From NCBI GenBank assembly GCA_002450335.1, contig DJZB01000033.1, forward strand, positions 1 through 46,358: a stretch of DNA of 46,358 nucleotides, given 5' to 3'. This document shows, piece after piece, positions 17,702 to 26,091 of the stretch (positions are counted from its first letter, which is position 1; each line of letters starts with the position of its first letter). Origin of the DNA: Rhodobiaceae bacterium UBA6963. Lineage in GTDB: Bacteria > Pseudomonadota > Alphaproteobacteria > RS24. The notes under the pieces are model-generated. The model made no database searches and was not told where the DNA came from. It worked only from the letters and a program-made list of their open reading frames with translations. The position numbers and the translations under genes are program-made.

Positions 17702-18681
17702 CAAGTGAAGATAGTGCCAAGATAAAGCCAATCGACCCGCTGGAGTCGGCATCCCGTACACTCGATGCCGAGATTGCAGGTCTTGCAAAACTTAAATCCA
17801 GTCTTTCGAATGATTTTGTCACCTCTGTTGAGATGCTGGCGGGGGTGAACGGGCGAATTATCATATCCGGCATGGGCAAAAGCGGACATATAGGTCGTAA
17901 AATTGCTGCAACCCTTGCCTCAACAGGTACTCCGGCACAATTTGTCCACCCCGGCGAAGCCAGTCATGGCGACTTGGGCATGATAACGGCTCAAGATATC
18001 GTAATAGGACTATCCTGGTCTGGGGAAACACCTGAACTTGCAAATCTACTCGCTTATGTAAAACGCTTTAAAATTCCACTTATTGCCATTACCTCAAATG
18101 CCGAAAGTGCATTAGGCCTGGCGGCAAGTATCTGCCTTACATTACCTAAAGCTGAAGAAGCCTGCCCCTATGGACTTGCTCCCACCACATCCACAACAAT
18201 GCAACTCGCTATGGGAGATGCATTGGCGGTAGCTTTGCTCCAACGTCGCGGCTTCACCAATATGGATTTCAAGAGCTTCCATCCGGGTGGCAAACTTGGC
18301 TCAGGACTGATGATTTTAAACGACATTATGCACAAGGGAGACAAACTTCCTCTTTGCGAAGGCTCTATTCTGATGTCTGAAGCATTAATGATTATGACCG
18401 GCAAGGGATTTGGGTGCTTGGGTGTTACTAACTCACAAGGCGACCTCACCGGCATTATCACAGATGGTGACTTGCGGCGTCACATGGGAACGGATTTACT
18501 GGATAAAACTGCAGCTGATATCATGACTGAAAACCCAAAAACAGTTGCAGATACCATGCTAGCTGCTGAAGCGCTCGCCGTGATGAATGATAATAAAATT
18601 CAAAGTCTCTTTATTTGCGAAGCATCAAAACCGATTGGTTTTGTCCATTTGCATGATTTACTCCGCGCCGGGGTCGGTTAA
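17698..18681 (+). CDS. kdsD: D-arabinose 5-phosphate isomerase, KpsF/GutQ/KdsD type
   Basis: A 327-residue enzyme that converts ribulose 5-phosphate to arabinose 5-phosphate, the first step toward Kdo of lipid A core. The SIS domain (about residues 35-170) contains IISGMGKSGHIGRKIAAT, HPGEASHGDLGM and SWSGETPEL. PTTSTTMQLAMGDALAVAL and FHPGGKLG follow, then two CBS domains (about 205-265 and 275-327). Length and domain order are typical. It starts inside the galU stop codon. It ends nine bases from the convergent msrA, with no clear terminator between. Confidence 0.93.
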   Translation: MTSEDSAKIKPIDPLESASRTLDAEIAGLAKLKSSLSNDFVTSVEMLAGVNGRIIISGMGKSGHIGRKIAATLASTGTPAQFVHPGEASHGDLGMITAQDIVIGLSWSGETPELANLLAYVKRFKIPLIAITSNAESALGLAASICLTLPKAEEACPYGLAPTTSTTMQLAMGDALAVALLQRRGFTNMDFKSFHPGGKLGSGLMILNDIMHKGDKLPLCEGSILMSEALMIMTGKGFGCLGVTNSQGDLTGIITDGDLRRHMGTDLLDKTAADIMTENPKTVADTMLAAEALAVMNDNKIQSLFICEASKPIGFVHLHDLLRAGVG

Positions 18682-18690
18682 ATTATCAGA

Positions 18691-19347
18691 CTAACTTGAA
18701 ACACCAATTTGGCAAGTAACACCCGTACCCCCAAGCCCGCAATAACCGTTAGGGTTTTTACCTAAATATTGCTGGTGATAATCTTCAGCATAATAAAATA
18801 CGGGCGCATCAATAATTTCGGTTGTGATCGGCCCGTAACCGGCTTGCTGAAGTTTTTCATTAAACTGAGCTTTAGACTCCAGAGCCACATTTTTTTGTAT
18901 CTCAGAGAATGTATAAATGCCTGAACGATATTGCGTTCCAAAATCATTTCCTTGAGCCATACCCTGCGTGGGATCGTGATTTTCCCAGAAGATTTGTAAC
19001 AACGTCTCAAAGCTGACGGCATCAGAGGTAAACACAACTCTGACCACCTCATTATGACCCGTCAAACCTGAGCAAACTTCTTCATATGTAGGGTTAGGGG
19101 TCAGGCCCGCCGCATAACCTACCTGAGTAGAGAATACATTTGCACCTTCCCAAAACTTGCGCTCAGCGCCCCAAAAACACCCCATACCGAACATGGCAAA
19201 TTCTGCCCCCTCAGGCCAAGGTGAGGCCAAAGGCGTATCAAGAATAAAATGCTTACTCAATACTTTTATTGCCATATCACGACCGGGCAAAGCCTCCTCA
19301 GGGCTTGGTAATTCAGCTTTTTTTCTCATTAGATTAAACACCATCAT
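18691..19347 (-). CDS. msrA: Peptide-methionine (S)-S-oxide reductase
   Basis: A 218-residue thioredoxin-dependent repair enzyme for methionine S-sulfoxide. The active-site GCFWGAE has its nucleophilic Cys near residue 57; GYAAGLTPNPTYEEVCSG, GHNEVVRVVF, NHDPTQGMAQGNDFGTQYRSGIY and the C-terminal cysteine region (GYCGLGGTGVTC) complete the family pattern. The open frame begins at TTG 19356; ATG 19347 or ATG 19344 fits better, as GAGG precedes them by three or six bases. The preceding ATPase gene stops only a few bases upstream, so msrA appears to be the last gene of the B12-riboswitch operon, which is unusual. No signal peptide. Confidence 0.92.
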   Translation of the reverse strand: MMVFNLMRKKAELPSPEEALPGRDMAIKVLSKHFILDTPLASPWPEGAEFAMFGMGCFWGAERKFWEGANVFSTQVGYAAGLTPNPTYEEVCSGLTGHNEVVRVVFTSDAVSFETLLQIFWENHDPTQGMAQGNDFGTQYRSGIYTFSEIQKNVALESKAQFNEKLQQAGYGPITTEIIDAPVFYYAEDYHQQYLGKNPNGYCGLGGTGVTCQIGVSS

Positions 19348-19352
19348 ACACC

Positions 19353-20126
19353 TCAAACTGCCTCACGGATGCCAATATCCGACTGGATTGTTTCAATAGG
19401 GCCATCTCTTCGCCCCTCAAGTAACTGTCTTAACCATGGATTTTGATTATCCCTCGCATCTTCAGAGTTACCATGCCAGCGCATACACCCCTCATGCAAG
19501 ACTGCAATTTCATCATAAGCATCATGAATATTAACCATATTTCCGGTAACAGAAATAACAGTCGCACCTCTTTTATCAACAAGGCCTTTTATCATCCGAT
19601 CAATTTTTGCTGCCAAAATCGGATCAAGTCCGGCGGTAGGATTATCAAGCAACAAAATATCTGGGTCTGTCGCTATAGCCCTTGCAAGCCCTACCCTTTT
19701 TTGCATACCCCCGGATAAATCTGCAGGCGTTAAAATAGCGTTTTCTTGGGGAAGGCCAACTTTAGGTAATAAATCCTCAGCCTGTGCACGTGCCGCCCTG
19801 CGACCCATACCATCTGCCATAAGTCTAAAGGCTATATTTTCCCAAACAGTTAAACTGTCAAAAAGAGCATTTTGCTGAAACAACATGCCAATACGGTGAC
19901 TCAATTTTTTGGGTCTCTGCGCAGCAGTTCCAACCTCTTGACCGTCAATTCTTATTACACCTTCTGAAGGGGCATAAAGACCGACCAGACATTTTAAAAG
20001 CACAGACTTACCAGCGGCCGCCGGTCCGATAAGTGCAAGGGATCGCCCTTGCTTTAATGATAAATCAACCTTGTCCAATGCGACCAGATCATCAAAAGTC
20101 TTGGTGACAGCTTCAACCTGCAACAT
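19353..20126 (-). CDS. Mla-type (MlaF/Ttg2A-like) ABC ATPase with lost catalytic residues
   Basis: A 257-residue ABC ATP-binding protein closest in style to MlaF of lipid transport. Walker A is intact (GPAAAGKS, 34-41), as are the Q-loop (FQQ near 83-85), signature LSGGM (137-141) and D-loop (AGLDPI). However, Walker B reads ILLLDNP, with Asn162 in place of the catalytic Glu, and the H-loop reads SVTGNM where the family has SVTHDM, so Gly195 replaces the switch His. I confirmed both codons in the DNA (AAT; GGA). ATP binding may remain but hydrolysis should be badly impaired. No mlaE or mlaD lies nearby. The start at ATG 20126 has GGGGAAG upstream; a longer frame reaches 20198. It overlaps the upstream ATPase gene by 14 bases. 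Confidence 0.8.
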   Translation of the reverse strand: MLQVEAVTKTFDDLVALDKVDLSLKQGRSLALIGPAAAGKSVLLKCLVGLYAPSEGVIRIDGQEVGTAAQRPKKLSHRIGMLFQQNALFDSLTVWENIAFRLMADGMGRRAARAQAEDLLPKVGLPQENAILTPADLSGGMQKRVGLARAIATDPDILLLDNPTAGLDPILAAKIDRMIKGLVDKRGATVISVTGNMVNIHDAYDEIAVLHEGCMRWHGNSEDARDNQNPWLRQLLEGRRDGPIETIQSDIGIREAV

Positions 20127-20952
20127 TTTTTTCTTCCCCGATGACTCTGCTTGAAGGAATAATATAAGGCCCTTTGTCAGTCCTGCCAAATTCTGCATCT
20201 ACATTAAACACAGATGATAAGTTATTTTCAGTTAAAACCTCTTCCGGACCGCCAAAAGCTTCAATTTTACCATCACTCATCAAAACGAGCCTGTCACTTA
20301 AACGTGCAGCAAGAGTAAGGTCATGAACAATGGTCACGACAAGCTTGCCCTTAAGTGCTTCCTCTTGCAGAAGCGCAGAAAGCTTCAATTGGCGCTCAGG
20401 ATCAAGCGAAGTAAACGGCTCATCAACCAGCAAAACATCTGCATCAGTCGCGAGCAGACGCGCCATCAAAATCATAGCCTGCTCTCCACCTGATAAAGAT
20501 AAGACGGATTTCTCCGCATAGGCGTCTGCTCCGCAACGTTCCATTGCCTCGTAAATTTTTGCCTCATCAATATGACGTGCATGGAAACTCTCTCCATGCG
20601 GCAAGCGGCCAAGCGCAACAAGATCTCGCGCCAAAACCGGCCAATGTACTGATTGAAATTGAGGTAGATAGGCAATCATTCTGGCACGCCTAATAGGGTC
20701 GGACAAAATATCCATACACCCATCATATAAAATCTGCCCTGTCTCAGGGGTCAACAAGCCTGCAAGACATTTTAGCAATGTGGTTTTTCCCGCACCATTC
20801 GGGCCAATGAGACTTACAACCTCTCCTTCTACTAAGCTAAGTGAGACATTACGGAGGGTTTTTTGCGTTACATCGCTATTATCTTCATAGCGATGACATA
20901 AATCTAAAACATCGACAGTCTTATTAATCTTGCCCACTACCATTTCTGCCAT
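20113..20952 (-). CDS. ABC transporter ATP-binding protein, FecE/BtuD-like
   Basis: A 279-residue ATPase expected to energise uptake of vitamin B12 or a similar chelate with the permease encoded at 24069-25088. Walker A is GPNGAGKT (50-57), the signature LSGGE (153-157), Walker B LLVDEP with Asp177 and Glu178, and the H-loop IVHD has His210; all catalytic residues are present, unlike the next gene. The C-terminal 60 residues (GPEEVLTENNLSSVF) are typical of the FecE/BtuD/HmuV class. It overlaps the cobalamin-binding gene upstream by 16 bases and the Mla-like ATPase gene downstream by 14, so the three are translated together under the cobalamin riboswitch. Confidence 0.88.
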   Translation of the reverse strand: MAEMVVGKINKTVDVLDLCHRYEDNSDVTQKTLRNVSLSLVEGEVVSLIGPNGAGKTTLLKCLAGLLTPETGQILYDGCMDILSDPIRRARMIAYLPQFQSVHWPVLARDLVALGRLPHGESFHARHIDEAKIYEAMERCGADAYAEKSVLSLSGGEQAMILMARLLATDADVLLVDEPFTSLDPERQLKLSALLQEEALKGKLVVTIVHDLTLAARLSDRLVLMSDGKIEAFGGPEEVLTENNLSSVFNVDAEFGRTDKGPYIIPSSRVIGEEKNVAG

Positions 20953-21854
20953 CTTTCAGAATTATCAATTTTAGGCACACAAGTAGGATTCAAAATTTCA
21001 CCAATAATCTGCGCCGACTCCAAAAGGCGTGGACCCGGGCGGTTATAAAAGTGATTGCCATTAACAATATAGACTTCCCTTTCCTGCACCGCCCTTAAAG
21101 ACTGCCACGACGCGCCATTTGTTAAAGTGCTGAGTTCTTCGCGCGCACGCCCCACATCAAATCCACAAGGTCCCACAATAATCACATCAGGATCAGCCGC
21201 ATGAATATCTTCCCACATCACTGTTGGAGAATGACGCCCGTTTTCACCCAGCACAACATCCCCACCACCATAAGAAATAATTTCCGGCATCCAGTTACCG
21301 GCTCCCATAAGCGGAGCCGTCCATTCCATGAAGAACACAGATTTTCTTGCCTGACCGGAGACCGCTTCAGCAAGATTTGCAAACCCTGACCTCATCTCCC
21401 TGACTAGTAACTCCCCCCGTGCGTCACATGCCAGAGCTTTTGACAAGTTACGGATATCCGTCATCACATCATCAAGGGTCATAGGCTCAAGCGACACCAG
21501 CCTTGGCGGTGTATTATGCGACCCCATCCAATCATGCAGAGCTGTTTCCACCTCATCAAGACTAACGGCACATAGCTCACATTGCGACTGGGTAACAATC
21601 ACATCCGGCGCCAATTCAGCAAGCTTGTCGGCATCCAGCCTATAAACAGATACACCCTGCTCGACAAGACGACGCACATCTGAATCAATCTTAGCCGCTT
21701 GAGCCATAGGATTCATTTTTGGCTGAGTTAAAATCGGAAGATCATTCAGACCAAGCGGCCAGTCACATTCATGTGACCGGCCCACAAGATTCTGCTGAAA
21801 CCCCAAAGCACAAACCAATTCGGTTGCGCTCGGGAGAAGGGAAACAATTCTCAA
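20937..21854 (-). CDS. Cobalamin-binding protein, BtuF-like fold, no signal peptide
   Basis: A 305-residue protein of the periplasmic-binding-protein family COG0614. It begins directly with the family's first strand, MRIVSLLPSATELVCALGF, and has SHECDWP at about 27-33, then DVIVTQSQCELCAVS, the block of cobalamin-binding proteins lacking a leader. The start is a TTG at 21854 with a strong GGAAGGAGG six to seven bases before it, so absence of a signal peptide is well supported. It lies 23 bases after the btuB-like stop and overlaps the ATPase gene downstream. It may act in the cytosol as a B12 carrier or sensor, or be exported by another route; this is open. A secreted paralogue is encoded at 25165-26091. 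Confidence 0.83.
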   Translation of the reverse strand: MRIVSLLPSATELVCALGFQQNLVGRSHECDWPLGLNDLPILTQPKMNPMAQAAKIDSDVRRLVEQGVSVYRLDADKLAELAPDVIVTQSQCELCAVSLDEVETALHDWMGSHNTPPRLVSLEPMTLDDVMTDIRNLSKALACDARGELLVREMRSGFANLAEAVSGQARKSVFFMEWTAPLMGAGNWMPEIISYGGGDVVLGENGRHSPTVMWEDIHAADPDVIIVGPCGFDVGRAREELSTLTNGASWQSLRAVQEREVYIVNGNHFYNRPGPRLLESAQIIGEILNPTCVPKIDNSERWQKW

Positions 21855-21877
21855 AAATGCCTCCTTCCTGTCAGCAT

Positions 21878-23722
21878 CTAAAAGTCAAAACGTAGCCCAA
21901 CATTAAATGACCTGTCTGATGAACCAAAGCCATAAGCGGTCTGATAATCATCATCGAGCAGGTTAGAAATCTTACCCTGAATTTTTGAATAGGCGTTGAT
22001 TTGATAATGTGCGCCAAAATTCACCAGATTGTAATCTTCCAGGTCAACCTGTACAGACGGAAAAGCATTAAAATCAGTATCAATGACATCACGAACTGAC
22101 AATACAGACAAATTAGTGGTGAGTTTCTCACTCAAGCTGGCTGTGACAGTCATATTCAGTGTGTGACGTGGACGTCTAATCTCACGACTGCCATTTGAAA
22201 GTTTAGGGTCCTGATAAGTGTAATTTGCGGCAACATTAACACGGTCACCCAGAGCCCAGTCAGCAGTCATTTCCACTCCCTCATAAGTACTTTTTCCTGA
22301 TTGTTGGACATATTTACCATTCGAATAACCAATAAGGTTATCAAGCGTGATTTTAAAAATACTCGCCGACAAAAACACACCATCGCCATTATCATAGATA
22401 ATGCCGATATCTTCACTAACGCTTTCCTCGGGTTCAAGATTAACATTTCCACAAAGGCCGTCCTGACAGAAAATACTTTTCCCAAACTGCTCATATAGGC
22501 TCGGCGAGCGGAAGCCTGTTCCGTACGTTGCGCGCAACTTAAGTGCCGAGGTCAACTCTTTCATAACAGTCACGCGCCCTGTTTCATGCTTACCGAACTC
22601 TTCCTGGTCATCAATACGGGCAGCAAAAGTCAAAAACAAATCCGACATTGGCATAGTTTGCCACAAAATATGAGCAGACTGATTTTCAGCTTCATAGGTC
22701 TCTGATCCGTCATCATATTCCTCAGTTTCCATTTCCAAACCAAATAAAAACTGGTTCATCTCATTCAGCGCGTAATGCCCCTGATAGACAAACATTTCGC
22801 GTGTGCCCTCAGTCGAAAGTGTCGAAAAGGCTGAAACAGATATGTTTTCATCTTTTGAGGTCACCACACTCACTTCATGACGCATATTATCGCCCTGATA
22901 GGCAATGCCGAGTTTGGCATTAAAGCTTTCAAAGGCAGTCGTGTCATTTGAATCGACCGGCACATAATCATCATGGTTCACATCACTGTCGACGTAGCGG
23001 ACAGATAAATTAAGATCTACATTGTCAGAGAGCGCCAGCCCAAACCGCCCGACAGCCGACATATATTCATAGCCGTCGTCTTCTGTATTGCCATCATCTT
23101 CATCAGCCGAAGAAAACCCGTCACTTTCTGAAAAATTGAGAGCAACGCCATAATCCAAATTGGAAAGGCTTCCTGCCGCAAAACCTGAAGCACTATAACT
23201 GTCATAACTACCAGCCTCCAAAGACAGGGTCTGGCGCGTTGGGCCACCATAAGCTGAAAACATGCTTACAACGCCGCCAACAGCTTCACTGCCGTAAAGC
23301 ACACCATGCGATCCGCGCAATACTTCGATACGTTCAATTCCCAACGTCGTAATATGTGCCCATTCGGCTTGCTGACTGACGGGGCTGTTTAGTTGAATAC
23401 CATCGAGCTGTACCACCGAATATTTACCGGTTAGGCCGCGTAGAAAGACATTCGAACTTGTACCTGGACCACCGGATGAATAACTGCTCACGCCGCTGAC
23501 ACGTTGCAAGACATTTTGCAAATGACGTTCCTGATAATTCAGAAAGTCTTCTTCATCCAGCACTGAAATAGATGCCCCAATTTGATCTACATTGGTTGGT
23601 ATACCGGTTGCAGATACTACAATCTCATCAACCGCATCAGCATGAGCTTCGTGGGATAAAAGTAAAACAAACAGGCTGGGTAAAAAACAAATTAAAAACA
23701 AGTAACTGCGTAAATTTAGCAT
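21878..23722 (-). CDS. btuB: TonB-dependent vitamin B12 receptor, BtuB-like
   Basis: A 614-residue outer membrane beta-barrel with plug domain. A signal peptide (MLNLRSYLFLICFLP ... HEAHA) is followed by the TonB box DEIVVSATG. The plug has VLRGSHGVLYGSEAVGGVV; barrel strands follow, ending in NVGLRFDF with a C-terminal Phe as needed for assembly. An open frame reaches 23806, but ATG 23722 has GGAG seven bases upstream and begins the signal peptide. The cobalamin riboswitch at 23829-23997 directly precedes it, so import of cobalamin or a related corrinoid is well supported. It is the first gene of the operon running down to msrA. Confidence 0.92.
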   Translation of the reverse strand: MLNLRSYLFLICFLPSLFVLLLSHEAHADAVDEIVVSATGIPTNVDQIGASISVLDEEDFLNYQERHLQNVLQRVSGVSSYSSGGPGTSSNVFLRGLTGKYSVVQLDGIQLNSPVSQQAEWAHITTLGIERIEVLRGSHGVLYGSEAVGGVVSMFSAYGGPTRQTLSLEAGSYDSYSASGFAAGSLSNLDYGVALNFSESDGFSSADEDDGNTEDDGYEYMSAVGRFGLALSDNVDLNLSVRYVDSDVNHDDYVPVDSNDTTAFESFNAKLGIAYQGDNMRHEVSVVTSKDENISVSAFSTLSTEGTREMFVYQGHYALNEMNQFLFGLEMETEEYDDGSETYEAENQSAHILWQTMPMSDLFLTFAARIDDQEEFGKHETGRVTVMKELTSALKLRATYGTGFRSPSLYEQFGKSIFCQDGLCGNVNLEPEESVSEDIGIIYDNGDGVFLSASIFKITLDNLIGYSNGKYVQQSGKSTYEGVEMTADWALGDRVNVAANYTYQDPKLSNGSREIRRPRHTLNMTVTASLSEKLTTNLSVLSVRDVIDTDFNAFPSVQVDLEDYNLVNFGAHYQINAYSKIQGKISNLLDDDYQTAYGFGSSDRSFNVGLRFDF

Positions 23723-23743
23723 ATTAATCTCCATACAGAATTT

Positions 23744-23759
23744 GCCGGAAAATTCCGGC
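23744..23759 (-). promoter_or_regulatory. Hairpin in the riboswitch expression platform
   Basis: The self-complementary run gccggaa/ttccggc lies between the B12 aptamer and the GGAG ribosome site of btuB. No T-run follows, so control is more likely at translation (ribosome-site masking) than at termination. The alternative pairings were not computed. Confidence 0.4.
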
Positions 23760-23828
23760 GCTATTGTTCGTCGTCTGTAACGGAAATACCGTCCTCCACA
23801 GTGCATCCCGCCTGTAGAAAGTAACGAC

Positions 23829-23997
23829 CATATATGGCAGGTTTCCTGGCTTGCGTATCAGCATGTTTTGTCGCCTTCCCCTCTTCGGGTGGCATATGAC
23901 AAACACTTCTCGCCTACAGTTGCGGGAGCAGCTACAGAGTTGGCAATAACAACCTTACTGTATTCCCTTTTACCCCCTTCACGGGGCACCAAATATG
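23829..23997 (-). promoter_or_regulatory. Cobalamin (adenosylcobalamin) riboswitch
   Basis: Read on the minus strand, the conserved elements occur in order: GGTGCCCCGTGAAGGGG (from 23990), CCCGCAACTGTA (23926-23915), ATGCCACCC near 23893, TGCTGATACG, and the B12 box AGCCAGGAAACCTGCC (23851-23836). Flanking bases 23989-23997 and 23829-23837 can pair over nine positions with one mismatch, giving the closing stem P1. It sits about 107 bases before the btuB ATG and should lower expression when B12 is plentiful. This is the aptamer of Rfam family Cobalamin by pattern. Confidence 0.95.
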
Positions 23998-24068
23998 CAT
24001 ATTTGTCATAACCTGATTGAAAAACTCGGTCAAGTTTGGAGGCATTAGCAAATGAATATAGGCGTTAG

Positions 24069-25088
24069 TTAAGCGGATCTGGTAAGACCGCGCCCTCTCA
24101 AAAGCAAAAAAATGAAAAACGGCACACCTAATAATGCCGTCACAACGCCAAGTTTTAATTCTGTCATTGTCGGTAAAAGTCGTATCAGCAAATCGGCGGC
24201 AACGAGGAGAATTGATCCAAAAACCGCAGATGGCAGAAGCGCACGCGACGGCATATACCCAAAAAACGGGCGGATGATGTGCGGTGCAACCAGCCCGACA
24301 AATCCAATGACACCGGCAACAGCCACCGCACCTCCAATTGCCAACGCCATGCCTACAGCAAGTTGCCCTCTGATCTGCAAAATATTTGCCCCAAGGCTGG
24401 AAGCTGTATCTTCACCTAAAATTAGTGCATCAAGTTTTTTTCCACCTGTAAGCATCAGACCGCATCCGACAAGAATGAGCGGCAGTGCCAACCCTACATG
24501 GCTCCATGATCGATTTTCCAGCGACCCAAGTAGCCAATAAGTAATTTCAAGTGCAGCAAAGTAATTATCCGACAGGTTAAGGGTGAGAGAAATACCTGAC
24601 CCTGCAAAAGCACTAATTGCAAACCCGGCCAATATTAGGCGCAATGTATCACCGCGCTGACCTGCAAGACTGAACAGCAAGACAACAGACACTAATGCGC
24701 CAACACTTGCCAAAAGCGGCACAGCAAATGAGAGCGTGCCCGTCAAACCAATATAAATAGCTATCACTGCGCCTAATGCCGCGCTGTTAGCAGCACCTAA
24801 TATGGACGGCTCAGCGAGACCATTTTGTAAAAGCCCCTGTACTGCGGCACCACTTAACCCCAGCGCGAATCCTATGAGAACAGCCAGCACAAGTCGCGGC
24901 GCACGAATTTCAGATAATATCAGAGCGTTAAGAGCTTCTTCACTGCTACCGGCATCATCGCGATAGAAAAGCCAACGCATCATATCTGTAGGGGAAATAA
25001 ACTCACCCCCAAAAATCAAAGACGCAAATCCCATCAGCAATAATATGCCTATAAGAACAAACATGTTTCTGGAGACTTTGCGCTGCAT
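24069..25088 (-). CDS. FecCD/BtuC-family ABC transporter permease
   Basis: A 339-residue inner membrane protein with about nine to ten hydrophobic helices. Family marks are EIRAPRLVLAVLIGFALGLSGAAVQGLLQN near residue 60, LAEPSILGAANSAALGAV, and GLVAPHIIRPFFG near 265-280, which contacts the ATPase. It should pair with the BtuD-like ATPase and a binding protein to import B12 across the inner membrane. It ends 71 bases before the start of the riboswitch aptamer and is transcribed toward it, so it is not itself under that riboswitch. It is divergent from the secreted binding-protein gene at 25165, with a 76-base shared control region. Confidence 0.92.
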   Translation of the reverse strand: MQRKVSRNMFVLIGILLLMGFASLIFGGEFISPTDMMRWLFYRDDAGSSEEALNALILSEIRAPRLVLAVLIGFALGLSGAAVQGLLQNGLAEPSILGAANSAALGAVIAIYIGLTGTLSFAVPLLASVGALVSVVLLFSLAGQRGDTLRLILAGFAISAFAGSGISLTLNLSDNYFAALEITYWLLGSLENRSWSHVGLALPLILVGCGLMLTGGKKLDALILGEDTASSLGANILQIRGQLAVGMALAIGGAVAVAGVIGFVGLVAPHIIRPFFGYMPSRALLPSAVFGSILLVAADLLIRLLPTMTELKLGVVTALLGVPFFIFLLLRGRGLTRSA

Positions 25089-25164
25089 GTCGTGACCCTA
25101 ATCGTCTCTATTTTTCTCTTCAAGTTTAAAAGCACTTATGTGACTTCATGCTGGACTTTCGATT

Positions 25165-26091
25165 ATGGAAATGCCAACAAAAATTATGGCGAAACTGAAA
25201 CGTAAAATTTTGATGGCTTTGTTGGCGGTGATGATTGTTTTTTCAAGAAATACCGGCATGACGGATGAATTGGAAAACAATGAATCCTACCTGCCGCGTG
25301 TTGCCAGTCTGAATCTTTGCGCGGATGCTTATCTGATGGCTTTTGCAAAGCCCGAGCAGATTGTAAGTCTTACACAGCAATCCTCAGACCCTACACTGTC
25401 TGCTTTTGTTGATGAGGCTTCAAATTTTCCGATTTCCTCCGGTCGCTTGTCTGATATCCTGCAACAACATCCGGACATTATTATCATTAACAACTATTCA
25501 CCGCCTCCAAACGACGCATTAATGGATAAGCTCGGCATAAAAATTGTGAAACTCGAGGCCTCAAACAGCTATCAATCCGCCCGCACCGAAATTCTCATGC
25601 TTGGCAAAGCACTCAACCGACTTGCGGCAGCAAGGGTCTATCTGGCAAAACTTGATAAGGAACTGATAGAGGCCCAACACTCAGAAATAACGAAAAGACC
25701 AAGTATTATAAATTATCAAAGACGTGGCATTGTCGTAGGCGAAAATCATATACTGGACGACATAATCCAACTTGCCGGGGCTAGAAATTCAGGGCGCGAT
25801 ACAGGAAGAACCATAGGCCCAATGTCTCTGGAAAATCTAATACGTCTGCAACCGGATTATGTGTTGAGCATATCTGAAAAAGAGAAACAAACTCACATAT
25901 CTGAAGACCGCGGCTCCGAGATACTCAGTCATCCGGCCTTAGAAAAAATGTTCGGCGCTGAACAACATATTTATATTCCCCAAAATTTAACGGTTTGTGC
26001 AGGTGCAACAACACCTAAGGCTGTGGCTCATCTTGTAAATTCGTTGCAATCCTCAAAGCTAGGAGCCGAGACCCGTCAAATCCCTGAGTAA
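25165..26091 (+). CDS. Periplasmic substrate-binding protein of a B12/iron-chelate ABC transporter, BtuF-like
   Basis: A 308-residue secreted binding protein. The N terminus is basic (KLKRK) followed by a hydrophobic stretch (MALLAVMIVF), giving a signal peptide; the mature part starts with PRVASLNLCADAYLM, the first strand of the BtuF/FecB fold. HPDIIIINNYS, LEASNSY and LQPDYVLSISE follow in family order, and a long central helix is expected. The start could be ATG 25165, 25171 or 25186. It is divergent from the permease gene and so probably supplies that permease. Its 3' end overlaps the convergent GAF-like gene by 33 bases. The ligand is inferred from the neighbouring riboswitch and receptor. 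Confidence 0.85.
   Translation: MEMPTKIMAKLKRKILMALLAVMIVFSRNTGMTDELENNESYLPRVASLNLCADAYLMAFAKPEQIVSLTQQSSDPTLSAFVDEASNFPISSGRLSDILQQHPDIIIINNYSPPPNDALMDKLGIKIVKLEASNSYQSARTEILMLGKALNRLAAARVYLAKLDKELIEAQHSEITKRPSIINYQRRGIVVGENHILDDIIQLAGARNSGRDTGRTIGPMSLENLIRLQPDYVLSISEKEKQTHISEDRGSEILSHPALEKMFGAEQHIYIPQNLTVCAGATTPKAVAHLVNSLQSSKLGAETRQIPE

Noticed and set aside
19353..20126. Annotation as a normal MlaF of a complete Mla phospholipid transporter
   Set aside because: No mlaE, mlaD, mlaC or mlaB lies nearby and two catalytic residues are missing, so I kept the family but not the function.
24113..24540. 142-codon plus-strand frame inside the permease gene
   Set aside because: Antisense of membrane helices, Pro/Ser/Thr-rich; the minus-strand permease is clear.
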